Positions 41,233 through 50,417 of a stretch of 64,000 nucleotides of DNA are shown in pieces. Positions within the stretch are counted from its first letter, which is position 1, and each line of letters starts with the position of its first letter. Position numbers and translations under genes: made by a program. Below the pieces are notes generated by a model, which was not told the DNA's origin, did not search any database, and saw only the letters and a list, made by a program, of their open reading frames with translations. The stretch is from assembly GCA_029568995.1 (NCBI GenBank), contig JAKPYU010000189.1, positions 1 through 64,000 on the forward strand. The letters are read 5' to 3'. Source of the DNA: Candidatus Omnitrophota bacterium (GTDB taxonomy: Bacteria; Hinthialibacterota; Hinthialibacteria; Hinthialibacterales; JAKPRU01).

Positions 41233-44200
41233 CCCTCACTTCATACCGTATCGCCTTCGCCTGTGCGATAATCCGCCATCCCCCTTCAATCCGCTCCACC
41301 GTTGCCTCTCCGACTGCGTTTCCATCCACGTCAAAGGCCTCAACCTCCAGGTTCTCTGCGCGCGCAATCTCCCCAATCGCCCGCCGCACATCCCCCTGGC
41401 TATACCGGCCTTCGGGTTTGCCGATCTCGATCTTTTCAACACCCTCCACTGCGATGATCGAAAGCCCCTCCTCTTCACCCGCCGCCGGGCACACCGCCAA
41501 CGCGCCGGAGGTTCGTATCCCCGCATACTCCGTCTCCTGCCCGCGTCCGTCCACATAGACACACATCGGCGAACCTACCAGGTCCGCCCGATGCCCCTCT
41601 TCCATGCTCGACTTCTCGAAAAATTCCTTGCCTTTTATCGCGATCCATCCGAACGGCGATAACGTCACCTGCTCCCGGTCCACATCCACCGTCCATTCTC
41701 TCTTTCCATTGCCGTTCACCCAGATCCGCAGACCGTTCGGATACCGGATGAACATTCGGTTATTGCGCCATTGCCCCGTGAGAAATGCCTCGGATGATGA
41801 GATAAGATCCTCATTGGTCCCATACAGAATCACTTCCGGCTCCTGCATCACATACCGGCTCTGGAGTTGCTGAAGCATGTAATACGACCGGCAGGTTTGA
41901 CGAATCCCGTGGCTTTCTTCCACCAGCCAGCCGATATGCCCGTACGCGATGGTCGCCGCGATAAACTGGTCGATGCTCTTCTCGATCCGTTCCGGCTTGT
42001 TCCACCCTTCACAGCGCTGGAAAAATCCGGCGGTCCAGGGCATCCCCATATCCACCGTCAGCGGGTGCATTTTCAGCAGATCGAAATGGGGCAGGTACGG
42101 GTATTCCCACAGGTTCAGGTTGCTGTAGGTCAGCCCGTAATTCCCCGTGGTCAGTCCGGTATACAGCCACTGATGATTGCCTTCCGACCAGCAGTGATTC
42201 TTGTAGATATCCTGATCGTGCAGCAGCAGCTCCCCGTAAGCGTAAAACGTTGAGGCAAACGTTCCCGCGCCGGGCACACGGGCATCGTAATCCGTGCGGT
42301 CCCATGGCGAGACCGAGGTATGCACGTCCGTGTAGGCCGCGTCCGTTCCGAACTTCTCCTGCACAATCGGCGCGATCTGTGCATCCGCTTCCACGGCACA
42401 AAGCGCCTTCGGCGAATAGCAGCGATACCACGCTCGAACCCACTCCCCGCTCGAATCCCGCATCACCCAATCCTCATCCCAATAGGCGTTCACCGGCGAG
42501 AAATCGCAGTAATTCGTGTACAGGCCGGATCGCCAGCCGAGAGACTTCTGATGAGCGATATACTTTTTCAGGGCTTCATCGCCACCTTTTCCGGGCGCGG
42601 CTTCCGTGCGGAATGTGAAACTCTCTCCTTCATCCCGCCAGGTGATTTCATGATTGCACTGCGTCAGCATTTCAATCCCATAAGCCCGCAGCATTCGCGA
42701 CCGCTTCATTTCATTCTCGTAATTGCTCGGTCCCCAACTCTCCTGCCACAAACGCTGACCGGCAATGTGTCCCTCTTTCGCGGGCGGATTTGGAATGGTG
42801 CACAGGGTCTCCTCAAACATCGGCGAAACTGTGAAGAAAATCCGCTCGAACAGGTCGTTTCGCACTCCATCCGTTCGTGGGAGGTATCTCACGCCGCCGT
42901 TCAGGTAAATCCCGTCCTGCTTGATTTCATCCGTCGCGTATGGCTTGGAGCCGTTCGACTGATACCAGTCCATCCACACCGATGCGAAACACGGCGCTTC
43001 CCCTCTCAGCGCGAGCACACACAAATGATGCCGCCCATAATTGATATAAGGCAATTGGAATAATTCCGGCTCCGCCCCTTCGGTCAGTTTCCCGTAGGCC
43101 AGTTCGGTCGCCTTTCCGCCTTTGCAGAAAAAGTCCACAACCAGGGATTTCTGCCAGATCCGCAGATGGCTCTCCACACCGTGCGCCCAGACAAGTCGAA
43201 CAACATCATTCTCCAGCACCGCCTCGGTCAACTGCGTGGACTTCGGCTCTTCTTCAAACAGAACTCCGGCTCCCACAAGCCCGTTCCCCACCTTGGTTCC
43301 GTCCAGAAATATTTCCACATACCCAAGGTCTTTCTGCCCCGGATGAAGGCGATATTCCAACTCTGCATCTTTCCCCTTGTAGAAGAACTCGAATGTCCCA
43401 TCCTCGCCTTTTTGAACTGCGTTTCGATATCTCGCCTGGTAATTCTTCGGTAGAATCGTTTCGTTCCGGGTGGGGAAGGGAAGCTGTCCCGGCCCCGTGT
43501 TTGCCCCCACAGACTGGCCGGGGAATGGTTCGATCCCGCGTTTCGGGCGCGGATCGAACCGGAGCGGCTTCAGGTCTTCTTTGAAAACGGTCAGATCCTC
43601 AAGAAAAATCGCCTGGTCTTCCTGGTTGGAACAGCCGACGATCTTCAGCCCCGTAAACACGCCTTTGTCTCCGAGCTTCGCAACCGTCTCCCTGGCGATT
43701 TTCCGGTGAATCAGCCACCATTCTTTCCATCGGACCTGCGCCAGGTCGATCTCGTAGGCGTTCTTCTCCGCATCTTCCGCAAGAAAATACACTTGAACCG
43801 AGGGCGTCTTCGGGTCCTCGGTATATCCCCAGTTATTCCCGTGCACCCAGAGATGAACGCACTCCACCTCATTCCCCAGGGGGATCGGGGCGGGCGGGCG
43901 AAGGATCACCGTGCTGTCTTTGCCCGTGCCGTGATAGAGGAGTTTCCCCGTGTTCGATTCCCAGACCCGCTGTTCCGAGGATGGGTACGCCCGCGCCACA
44001 GCGCCTCCACTGCACTCCAGCGACCATCCATCCAGCGAATCGAAATTGACCAGCGGCGTCCGACCCGGTTTCCGGTTCGCCCTCACCATTTCGTAGGGGC
44101 GGTCTCCGACCGGCTCCTGGGCGGGTTTCGGCTCCGCGAGGTTGGCCACTCGGATTTCCCCCGCAGGGTCCGCGATTGCCTGAATCGCAAGTCCCATGAT

Positions 44201-44254
44201 GAACCCGGAAAGGATAATCAGAAAAAATGTCGCATGGACGGCTTGATTTCTCAT
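41213..44254 (-). CDS. Large exported glycosidase-like protein
   Basis: 1013 aa from ATG at 44254 (AAGGAG eight bases upstream). A signal peptide or anchor comes first (MRNQAVHATFFLIILSGFIM). Residues about 60-230 look like a jelly-roll sugar-binding domain (NFDSLDGWSLECSGGAVARA, VHLWVHGNNWGYTEDPKTPS). The central part (about 480-800) reads as an (alpha/beta)8 enzyme with TNYCDFSPVNAYWDEDWVMR, KFGTDAAYTDVHTSVSPWDR and HCWSEGNHQWLYTGLTTGNY, including conserved-looking Asp and Glu residues. A C-terminal beta region follows. It resembles uncharacterised members of GH101/GH36-like clans but no family is certain. It is probably a secreted polysaccharide-active enzyme. Confidence 0.65.
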   Translation of the reverse strand: MRNQAVHATFFLIILSGFIMGLAIQAIADPAGEIRVANLAEPKPAQEPVGDRPYEMVRANRKPGRTPLVNFDSLDGWSLECSGGAVARAYPSSEQRVWESNTGKLLYHGTGKDSTVILRPPAPIPLGNEVECVHLWVHGNNWGYTEDPKTPSVQVYFLAEDAEKNAYEIDLAQVRWKEWWLIHRKIARETVAKLGDKGVFTGLKIVGCSNQEDQAIFLEDLTVFKEDLKPLRFDPRPKRGIEPFPGQSVGANTGPGQLPFPTRNETILPKNYQARYRNAVQKGEDGTFEFFYKGKDAELEYRLHPGQKDLGYVEIFLDGTKVGNGLVGAGVLFEEEPKSTQLTEAVLENDVVRLVWAHGVESHLRIWQKSLVVDFFCKGGKATELAYGKLTEGAEPELFQLPYINYGRHHLCVLALRGEAPCFASVWMDWYQSNGSKPYATDEIKQDGIYLNGGVRYLPRTDGVRNDLFERIFFTVSPMFEETLCTIPNPPAKEGHIAGQRLWQESWGPSNYENEMKRSRMLRAYGIEMLTQCNHEITWRDEGESFTFRTEAAPGKGGDEALKKYIAHQKSLGWRSGLYTNYCDFSPVNAYWDEDWVMRDSSGEWVRAWYRCYSPKALCAVEADAQIAPIVQEKFGTDAAYTDVHTSVSPWDRTDYDARVPGAGTFASTFYAYGELLLHDQDIYKNHCWSEGNHQWLYTGLTTGNYGLTYSNLNLWEYPYLPHFDLLKMHPLTVDMGMPWTAGFFQRCEGWNKPERIEKSIDQFIAATIAYGHIGWLVEESHGIRQTCRSYYMLQQLQSRYVMQEPEVILYGTNEDLISSSEAFLTGQWRNNRMFIRYPNGLRIWVNGNGKREWTVDVDREQVTLSPFGWIAIKGKEFFEKSSMEEGHRADLVGSPMCVYVDGRGQETEYAGIRTSGALAVCPAAGEEEGLSIIAVEGVEKIEIGKPEGRYSQGDVRRAIGEIARAENLEVEAFDVDGNAVGEATVERIEGGWRIIAQAKAIRYEVRGEKDEG

Positions 44255-44424
44255 GCTGTGCGCTCCTTGCAGAAAATGATCTCCCATTGTGGACCAGACT
44301 TCGAATGATTTCCAGCGGCTTTGGTTGACTCTACAAAGATCTGTCTGATAAAGTTAGGCAATTCAAGCGGTAGGCGTGATTTTATTTCGGATGCCCCGCG
44401 ATATTCATGACCAGAGGGAATAAT

Positions 44425-45060
44425 ATGGTCGATTTTCAGGAACTCGCAGACAGTGTGTATGGCGGTAAGAAAGACAAGGTCGAGGAACTGGTGAAGGCCG
44501 CGATCGGCGAAGGGCACAGCGCCAAGGAAATCCTCGAAGAAGGACTGATTCAGGGCATGAACCGGATCGGGATCGACTTCAAGAACAACCGGGTGTATGT
44601 CCCGGAGGTCCTGATCGCAGCCCGCGCGATGAAAGCCGGAATGACCATCCTCCGACCGAGAATCGTCGAGGAGAAGGTGGAACCGAAAGGCCGTGTCGCA
44701 ATCGGAACCGTCAAGGGCGATCTGCACGACATCGGCAAGAACCTGGTCGGGATGATGCTGGAAGGTGCAGGATACGAGGTCATCGACCTCGGCGTGGATG
44801 TCGCCCCCGAAAAGTTCATCCAGGCAAACAAGGAGAAAGGCGTCGGTCTGATCGGAATGTCTTCCCTGCTGACAACGACCATGCTCGCCATGCGGGATGC
44901 CCTTCAGGCTTTCGAGCAGGCCGGAATCCGGGAGAATGTCAAGGTTATGGTCGGTGGTGCGCCGGTCACCCAGAAATGGTGCGATGAAATCGGCGCGGAT
45001 GGCTATGCCCCCGATGCCGCTTCCGCCGTCGAACTGGCTGAATCGCTCATCTGCGCATAA
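44425..45060 (+). CDS. Corrinoid (B12-binding) methyltransferase protein
   Basis: 211 aa from ATG at 44425 (GAGGG upstream). Residues 1-85 are the four-helix cap (EELVKAAIGEGHSAKEILEE). Residues 90-211 are the B12-binding Rossmann domain with GDLHDIGKNLVGMM (the DxHxxG cobalt-ligand motif), GYEVIDLGVDVAPEKF and IGMSSLLTTTM, then VMVGGAPVTQKWCDEIGADG. It is the methyl-carrier subunit of MtaC/MtbC-type systems using methanol, methylamines or methoxylated compounds. No substrate methyltransferase or activating protein is adjacent, so the partner is elsewhere. Confidence 0.9.
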   Translation: MVDFQELADSVYGGKKDKVEELVKAAIGEGHSAKEILEEGLIQGMNRIGIDFKNNRVYVPEVLIAARAMKAGMTILRPRIVEEKVEPKGRVAIGTVKGDLHDIGKNLVGMMLEGAGYEVIDLGVDVAPEKFIQANKEKGVGLIGMSSLLTTTMLAMRDALQAFEQAGIRENVKVMVGGAPVTQKWCDEIGADGYAPDAASAVELAESLICA

Positions 45061-45111
45061 CCCCATCGGATCTCTGAGCAGTATCCCACGGATACTGGGA
45101 TAGGATCATCA

Positions 45112-45153
45112 AGCGATGCAACGGGCCACACCTGTCCGTTGCATCGCTCTTTT
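45112..45153 (+). terminator. Rho-independent terminator
   Basis: The perfect 13-bp stem AGCGATGCAACGG/CCGTTGCATCGCT (45112-45124 with 45136-45148) is followed by CTTTT. It ends the corrinoid protein gene. A second small palindrome CAGTATCC/GGATACTG is at 45079-45097. Confidence 0.8.
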
Positions 45154-45183
45154 CCCCTCTTCCCATCGCGGACCCCTTCTTCC

Positions 45184-45216
45184 CCCTCTCCCTCCGGGAG
45201 AGGGTTGGGGTGAGGG
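45184..45216 (+). repeat. 33-bp REP-like repeat, copy 1
   Basis: CCCTCTCCCTCCGGGAGAGG followed by GTTGGGGTGAGGG: a hairpin and a G-rich tail. An identical 33-mer is at 59379-59411 and a three-mismatch copy at 53496-53528, all in the same orientation. Confidence 0.85.
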
Positions 45217-45239
45217 CCGCCAAACCCCGTCGGTCCCAT

Positions 45240-45310
45240 TCGTCCTATTACTCGATCCCCCCGTCCACCTCGTCCCCCCTGTCCACTCCGTCCACTCCGC
45301 CGTCTGTGAT
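45240..45310 (+). repeat. Pyrimidine-rich 9-nt-period tract
   Basis: It contains CCGTCCACCTCGTCCCCCCT, then GTCCACTCC and GTCCACTCC units, matching the tract at 5951-6003, upstream of the Mth938-like gene. Confidence 0.65.
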
Positions 45311-45336
45311 ACACTGTCTTATGAGGCACACCGCCC

Positions 45337-45699
45337 ATGACCACCACAATCGACACCACCACCTTCGGCTCCATCACAATCAACGGAACAACCTACGACT
45401 TCGATGTCCTCATCCGTTCCACCGGCGAAATCGAAAAGCGCAAGAAAAAACTCTCCAAGCAGGTGTACGGCAGCTCCCACACCCTCTCTAAGGACGAAGC
45501 CAAACACTGTTATGAAGAGGGCCTCCGGACCATCGTGATCGGCAGCGGGCACGAGGGCGTTCTTCACCTCTCCGAGGAGGCAACCGAGTATTTCGAGAAG
45601 AAAGGGGTCGAGGTCATTTTATGCCCGACCCCCGAAGCCATCAAAATTTTCAATAAGCGAACCCCCTCCACCGCCGGTCTCTTCCATATCACCTGCTGA
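45337..45699 (+). CDS. Mth938-like domain protein
   Basis: 120 aa, the normal size of the MTH938/NDUFAF3-like fold. Typical segments: FGSITINGTTYDFDVLIRST, 'GTGHEGVL-like' IGSGHEGVLHLSEEATEYFE, GVEVILCPTPEAIKIFNKR. The biochemical role of the family is not known; eukaryotic members help assemble respiratory complex I, but that cannot be carried over here. It is a single gene on the plus strand. Confidence 0.85.
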   Translation: MTTTIDTTTFGSITINGTTYDFDVLIRSTGEIEKRKKKLSKQVYGSSHTLSKDEAKHCYEEGLRTIVIGSGHEGVLHLSEEATEYFEKKGVEVILCPTPEAIKIFNKRTPSTAGLFHITC

Positions 45700-45764
45700 A
45701 CCATGCCGCACGGCCCCCCGCCTTCATGGTCCCGCCAAATGCCAATCCTCCCCAAAAACCGCAT

Positions 45765-45920
45765 GATTCTGCATTTGTCCCTGTTCATCCGTGCCTGTCC
45801 ATGTTTGTCTGTCCACCCTGTCCAACCCGTCCACTCCTCTCTCTTCAATTCTCAATTCCTAATTTTTAATTCTTAATTCCCCCGTCCACCCCCATTCATC
45901 ACGCCTGCCCTATTCAGTTA
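45765..45920 (+). repeat. Pyrimidine-rich spacer
   Basis: CT-rich with GTCCACCCTGTCCAACCCGT and CAATTCTCAATTCCTAATTT then TTCTTAATTC units, the same two motifs as the 5935-6190 tract, upstream of the large LamG protein gene. Confidence 0.6.
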
Positions 45921-45955
45921 TATTTCACAATCACTTTCTATCCCGGAGCACTCCC

Positions 45956-48900
45956 GTGAAAAACCTCTTCTGCCTGGCCCTTCTTTTCATCATCGGACAT
46001 TCCGCCCCCGCAGGCGCCCTGTCAGTGTCACCTACTCCCTCTTTCTCCTTTCACATCGAGGAAACCTCCGGCATCCCCCGCTATTTCGAACCGACACAGG
46101 TCAGCCTTCCCTTTGCGCAGGGTATGCTGAAAGAACCCAACACGATCTCCATCTCCGACTCCTCCGGCCAAGCCATCCCCTTTCAAGCCGAGGTACTGGC
46201 CCGTTGGGATGACAACTCCATTCGCTGGTTTCTGATCCGCTTCCTGGCGAGCATCCCCACAAACGGGACAGCCGATTTCAGGGTTAACATCGTTGCCGAT
46301 AATCCAATTCCCTCCGAGTCGCCAATGGCCCGCCAGGAAGGTTCAACGTGGATCGTTAACACCGGCCCGATATCCGCCATGATCGGCGCGGAGCATAACG
46401 GTACCTTTGCCATAACAGACAAAGAAGGAAACAGACTATTCACACAGATTCCCCGCCTCACCGTCTATTCCCCCACCGGACAAGAACATCGCTGTGCCCC
46501 GCCGGATAGGATTCAGGTAGAGGAAAACGGCCCACTGTACACTTCCGTCTTCTTGTCCGGCCCGATGATCGCAGAAGACACTCAATACAACGGCCTGTTC
46601 CAATACGAAACCCGCTTTCATTTCTGGCGCGGACTTCCACGCGTGTTGGCGGAACACACCGTCATAGCCGCGCGAGGCGCGGAGAAGGGAATTACGATTG
46701 TCGATGGCATCGTTGTCGATATGAAACTGGAGGCCGCTTTTTCCAACTACGCAATCGGGACCGAGCAAGATTGCTATTCCGGTGACCTCAGTCCGTCCGA
46801 TTCGGTATATCTGAAACAGAACTGCGCATACTGGCATGAATGCACCCAGGGTTCTGATCCGCAAGTGGAGCCTGTGAAATACGTTGTATTGGAGTCCGAT
46901 TTCAGCTATGGAATAGTCGATCAAGAGGGCAGGGAACTGCAAAAGGGAGAAAAGGCTTCCGGTTCACTCATGGCTACTGCTGACAATCGTTCCTTCGGTA
47001 TAGCTGTACGCGACTTCTGGGAGGAAGGCCCAAAAGGGTTGCGTGTTGCCGGAGATGGTTCCGTTGCAGTCGAATGCTACGCGCATTGGACCCCGCAACC
47101 GGGCGAATCACGACCCGAACGGATTCGAACTCCGGATTTCTCTACCCATCCGCGACTCAGTGCCTGGGCCGAAGCAGCCAATACCAGTCCGGAAGACCGT
47201 ATACGCCTCTGGCTCAAAGAAACCGGCTATTCCGGCCCTGTCCGTCGCGGTCCTTTCCGCTTCGGTGAAGGCCGGGCAATAACGACTGACGTGCTTTATT
47301 CCTTCGGCGAAAATAGCAACACTCAGCCCGATATTTCAATTCTGCAGGCTTTTCGATACCCCCTTATCCCAGTCGTCGATCCAAAATATGTCGCCTCTAC
47401 CCACGCCTTCCCCTTTATTAACCTTGCAGCCGCTGAAAGCGGGCTGCCGGTATTCGAAAAAGGTCTGAAAGACTTATTCGATAACTGGAAAATACACGCC
47501 ATCCGCTACGGATTCCTTCATTTCGGCGATGACCAGTGCGCCTGGGGATACAACGGTACTGTTCCGGCAACCACCGATGACCAGGAATACGACACAACAC
47601 AATGCCTGACCATGCAATTCGTCCGAACGGGAGACCCGGAATATCTTCGCTGGGCAAAAATCTGCGCCCGGCATTTCATAGATGTTGACCAGGTCCATCC
47701 AAGCGGGAAGTTACACTATCATGGATACACATCGGGCGGCGACTACCATGAGGAAAATGTCGGATGCGATATGGGCGGGCATCCCTATATCGGCGGAATC
47801 GTCAACCATTATCTGCTCACGGGTGACCGCCGGAGCCTGAGGGGGATTCAACGGCTGGCTCATGCGCTCGCGGATTACGGATCAAACGCCCGTGAACTGA
47901 TTTTGACAACGGACGGACGCTCGCTAAGCCGGGCGGGTGTTTGTTTGGCCGCCATTTACGATCTCACACGGAATCCGGCACATCTGGAACCGGTCCATAA
48001 GATGGTCGATACGATTAACCACCTTTCCGGCGATGTAACCAACGATCTCCGTGGCGAATCCCCTTTTGGGATGTGGTGGCTGAATCACAGCGAAATGTGC
48101 TATCACGTTCGCGAGTTGCTTGTCCGTTATCACGTCGCTACCGGCGATGAACGTACATTGGCTACTCTGAAAATGGCCCTGGATCTATATATTCACGATT
48201 TGTGGGACAACCAGGAGGAGGCCTGGCGCGGCTTCCTTGGCGCGCCACATGATTTCAACATGCCCTATGAGCAACCCGTTGTGCGAGAAGGCCGAAACAT
48301 GTATACGAAAACCGGCTATGCTGCCGCTGAAATTGGTTTTTCTTTCGCGTATCTCGCGGCAATCACTGGCGATCATTCCTATCTGGCTCCTTTTCTGGAT
48401 TACTTGGACGACTTGGGATCCGATTATGCCGTCGGTTTCGGGAACCGCCAGTTCGCCCGACAGCAACTCTGGTCCTTGCCGTTCGTTTCTTTGTTGCCGA
48501 AAGACTGGCCCGAAACACGCGACACACTTGTCCGGAAAGAAGCATTTCGCGCTACTCTATCGGAATCCAACGGATTGAATGCCTGGACACCGGATGGCAT
48601 CATAACCGGCCGTGTTACTGGTGATTTGCAATGGGCAGATAGCCCTTTCGGGAAAGTATTGCGGACATTCGGAACAAGTTATGTTTCTTTTCCTGCACCA
48701 CAAAACATTCTGGAAATGCCGGGTACCGTCTCCTTCTGGGTCCGAAAAGATGAGGCTCGATGGGATCGTAAACCGTGGCCGTGGTATGGCGAACTTCGAG
48801 GATTACTTTATATCGGCTCGGAAGTACGCGAAACCAACGCGCTTGACTTAATGATGCTGAAGGAGAATCTGTGGACCCGCCTGTACGATCATCGGGGCTG

Positions 48901-49189
48901 GGAAACCGCTGCGATTCACTCCCCATCGCCGGAATGGGACACGGGAGCCTGGCATCACATTGCGGTTGTATGGAACCGGTTCCGCCTCACCACGTACGTG
49001 AACGGCGTGGAAGTCGGCAGGGAAACCCGGTTCGGATTGCCGAACGGTGGCCAGACCGAGATGGACCTGGGCTGGCGTCCAACAAATCGTTACGGCCAGG
49101 CGGATTATTATGATTTACGTGTATTTCGGGCCGCTCTACCGGAATGGCGAATTCGTGAAATCTATAATGAATCAATACCCATACAATAA
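45956..49189 (+). CDS. Large exported YetA/PcRGLX-like protein with LamG domain
   Basis: 1077 aa from GTG at 45956. The signal peptide is KNLFCLALLFIIGHSAPAGA. Residues about 30-170 match the N-terminal beta (RIFT-type) domain of YetA/PcRGLX proteins (VSLPFAQGMLKEPNTISISD, RWDDNSIRWFLIRFL). The middle (about 400-840) is an alpha/alpha-barrel-like region with repeated tryptophan/histidine helices (RWAKICARHFIDVDQVHPSG, KLHYHGYTSGGDYHEENVGC). Residues about 890-1077 are a concanavalin-like LamG domain (SFWVRKDEARWDRKPWPWYG, TYVNGVEVGRETRFG). The family is thought to act on pectin-like or sulfated glycans, but no substrate is clear. The catalytic residues are not identified. Confidence 0.75.
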   Translation: MKNLFCLALLFIIGHSAPAGALSVSPTPSFSFHIEETSGIPRYFEPTQVSLPFAQGMLKEPNTISISDSSGQAIPFQAEVLARWDDNSIRWFLIRFLASIPTNGTADFRVNIVADNPIPSESPMARQEGSTWIVNTGPISAMIGAEHNGTFAITDKEGNRLFTQIPRLTVYSPTGQEHRCAPPDRIQVEENGPLYTSVFLSGPMIAEDTQYNGLFQYETRFHFWRGLPRVLAEHTVIAARGAEKGITIVDGIVVDMKLEAAFSNYAIGTEQDCYSGDLSPSDSVYLKQNCAYWHECTQGSDPQVEPVKYVVLESDFSYGIVDQEGRELQKGEKASGSLMATADNRSFGIAVRDFWEEGPKGLRVAGDGSVAVECYAHWTPQPGESRPERIRTPDFSTHPRLSAWAEAANTSPEDRIRLWLKETGYSGPVRRGPFRFGEGRAITTDVLYSFGENSNTQPDISILQAFRYPLIPVVDPKYVASTHAFPFINLAAAESGLPVFEKGLKDLFDNWKIHAIRYGFLHFGDDQCAWGYNGTVPATTDDQEYDTTQCLTMQFVRTGDPEYLRWAKICARHFIDVDQVHPSGKLHYHGYTSGGDYHEENVGCDMGGHPYIGGIVNHYLLTGDRRSLRGIQRLAHALADYGSNARELILTTDGRSLSRAGVCLAAIYDLTRNPAHLEPVHKMVDTINHLSGDVTNDLRGESPFGMWWLNHSEMCYHVRELLVRYHVATGDERTLATLKMALDLYIHDLWDNQEEAWRGFLGAPHDFNMPYEQPVVREGRNMYTKTGYAAAEIGFSFAYLAAITGDHSYLAPFLDYLDDLGSDYAVGFGNRQFARQQLWSLPFVSLLPKDWPETRDTLVRKEAFRATLSESNGLNAWTPDGIITGRVTGDLQWADSPFGKVLRTFGTSYVSFPAPQNILEMPGTVSFWVRKDEARWDRKPWPWYGELRGLLYIGSEVRETNALDLMMLKENLWTRLYDHRGWETAAIHSPSPEWDTGAWHHIAVVWNRFRLTTYVNGVEVGRETRFGLPNGGQTEMDLGWRPTNRYGQADYYDLRVFRAALPEWRIREIYNESIPIQ

Positions 49190-49232
49190 ATAAAATGCAA
49201 TAAGGGCATGTGATCAGGCCCGAAAAAGAAGC

Positions 49233-50402
49233 TTATCGATCCCTTTCAGTACGGACGCCTGTTGCTTGATTGACCACAACGCCTGTCCTCCAGGCCTTCG
49301 ATACCGGCTTACCCGTAAGGACATCTTCCTCTGTGAAAGTAGCCATCAAAATCTGTTTCTTGGCGGTTCGCTCAAAATCATAAATCAGGTAAATCGTTTC
49401 ATCTATTGCCTGGACTCCATCGGGATAGGACACCCCGCAACGTTCGTCGATCATCAGCCCCCCTGCCCATGTTTCTCCGTCATCCTGGGAGACAAAAGCT
49501 TTCAAGTGCGAACGGGCCTTTCCATCAGGCGGATCATGTTTCACAAAAAGAAGATTACCAGAATGGAGACGACGCATAAAAAAACGTGCATGAGGAATAT
49601 GAGTCACGTGTGCTGCGGATTTTCCTTCACTCCAGGTCTTCCCGCGGTCTGCAGAGTAGCATTCCCCGATTCCATATTCCGTGCGAACTAGTTTCCATAA
49701 ATCCCCATTATTCTTCTCCACGATGATATGCTCATCGCAGGACCGCTCCGGCACTCGCGACTGCCCGAGAAACTCCCAATTCTTCCCCTGGTCTTTCGAT
49801 ACAATCACATTGGAACCGCTTTCATTATCCAGCGGCCGCTCATAGGCCGCATCGGTTCTTCTCGGTGGGAACGCCCATACTGCCGCAGGTAAAAGCCACT
49901 CCCCGGTAGACAAAACCGTCGGTTTATTCATCATGATTCCGTGACAGATCCTTTTTGGCTGAGACCACGTTGGACTCTCGGAATTCGGGTTCTTCGTCGT
50001 AATGCACCAGACACCGGATCGTCCGTCCCACCAGCCGTACGATTGCGCCCAGAAAAGCCATAATGTACCGGTTGGGTCAATCCATAGCGCCGGATCGTAT
50101 GCCCGAACCTCGCCTTCCGGATCGATTACCAGCCGCAGATCTGTCCACGTATGTCCGTCGTCTCCGCTTGTAACCAGCATCACATAATTCTCAGGCCCCT
50201 CTCCCTCACCTCCTCCATACCATGTTGCCCACAAACGACCGCTCTTTGCACGCTCAATTCCCGGAATGCCCTGGAATACTCTCGTTGCATCCCCATATTT
50301 CGCACCGGGATCCGTGCTTATTTTCGGAGACATTAGCGCAGGATCGTCGGAAACCGATAATCCTGCGACAAGGTTAAATATACACATAAAATAGGAAAGC
50401 AT
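49233..50402 (-). CDS. Sialidase/neuraminidase-like six-bladed propeller protein
   Basis: 389 aa. Four Asp-box (BNR) turns of the S-x-D-x-G-x-x-W kind are visible: TSGDDGHTWTD, VSKDQGKNWEF, YSADRGKTWSE and VSQDDGETWAG, each closing a blade. The arginine-rich face includes RSHLKAFVSQ and RLHSGNLLF. The N-terminus (MLSYFMCIFNLVAGLSVSDD) is a weak signal sequence, so export is likely. The gene follows the SSS symporter by 15 bases on the same strand. Together with an AGE-type epimerase this suggests use of a sialic-acid-like or other glycan, although many such family members in uncultured phyla have other substrates. Confidence 0.85.
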   Translation of the reverse strand: MLSYFMCIFNLVAGLSVSDDPALMSPKISTDPGAKYGDATRVFQGIPGIERAKSGRLWATWYGGGEGEGPENYVMLVTSGDDGHTWTDLRLVIDPEGEVRAYDPALWIDPTGTLWLFWAQSYGWWDGRSGVWCITTKNPNSESPTWSQPKRICHGIMMNKPTVLSTGEWLLPAAVWAFPPRRTDAAYERPLDNESGSNVIVSKDQGKNWEFLGQSRVPERSCDEHIIVEKNNGDLWKLVRTEYGIGECYSADRGKTWSEGKSAAHVTHIPHARFFMRRLHSGNLLFVKHDPPDGKARSHLKAFVSQDDGETWAGGLMIDERCGVSYPDGVQAIDETIYLIYDFERTAKKQILMATFTEEDVLTGKPVSKAWRTGVVVNQATGVRTERDR

Positions 50403-50417
50403 GAATACACACCACCT

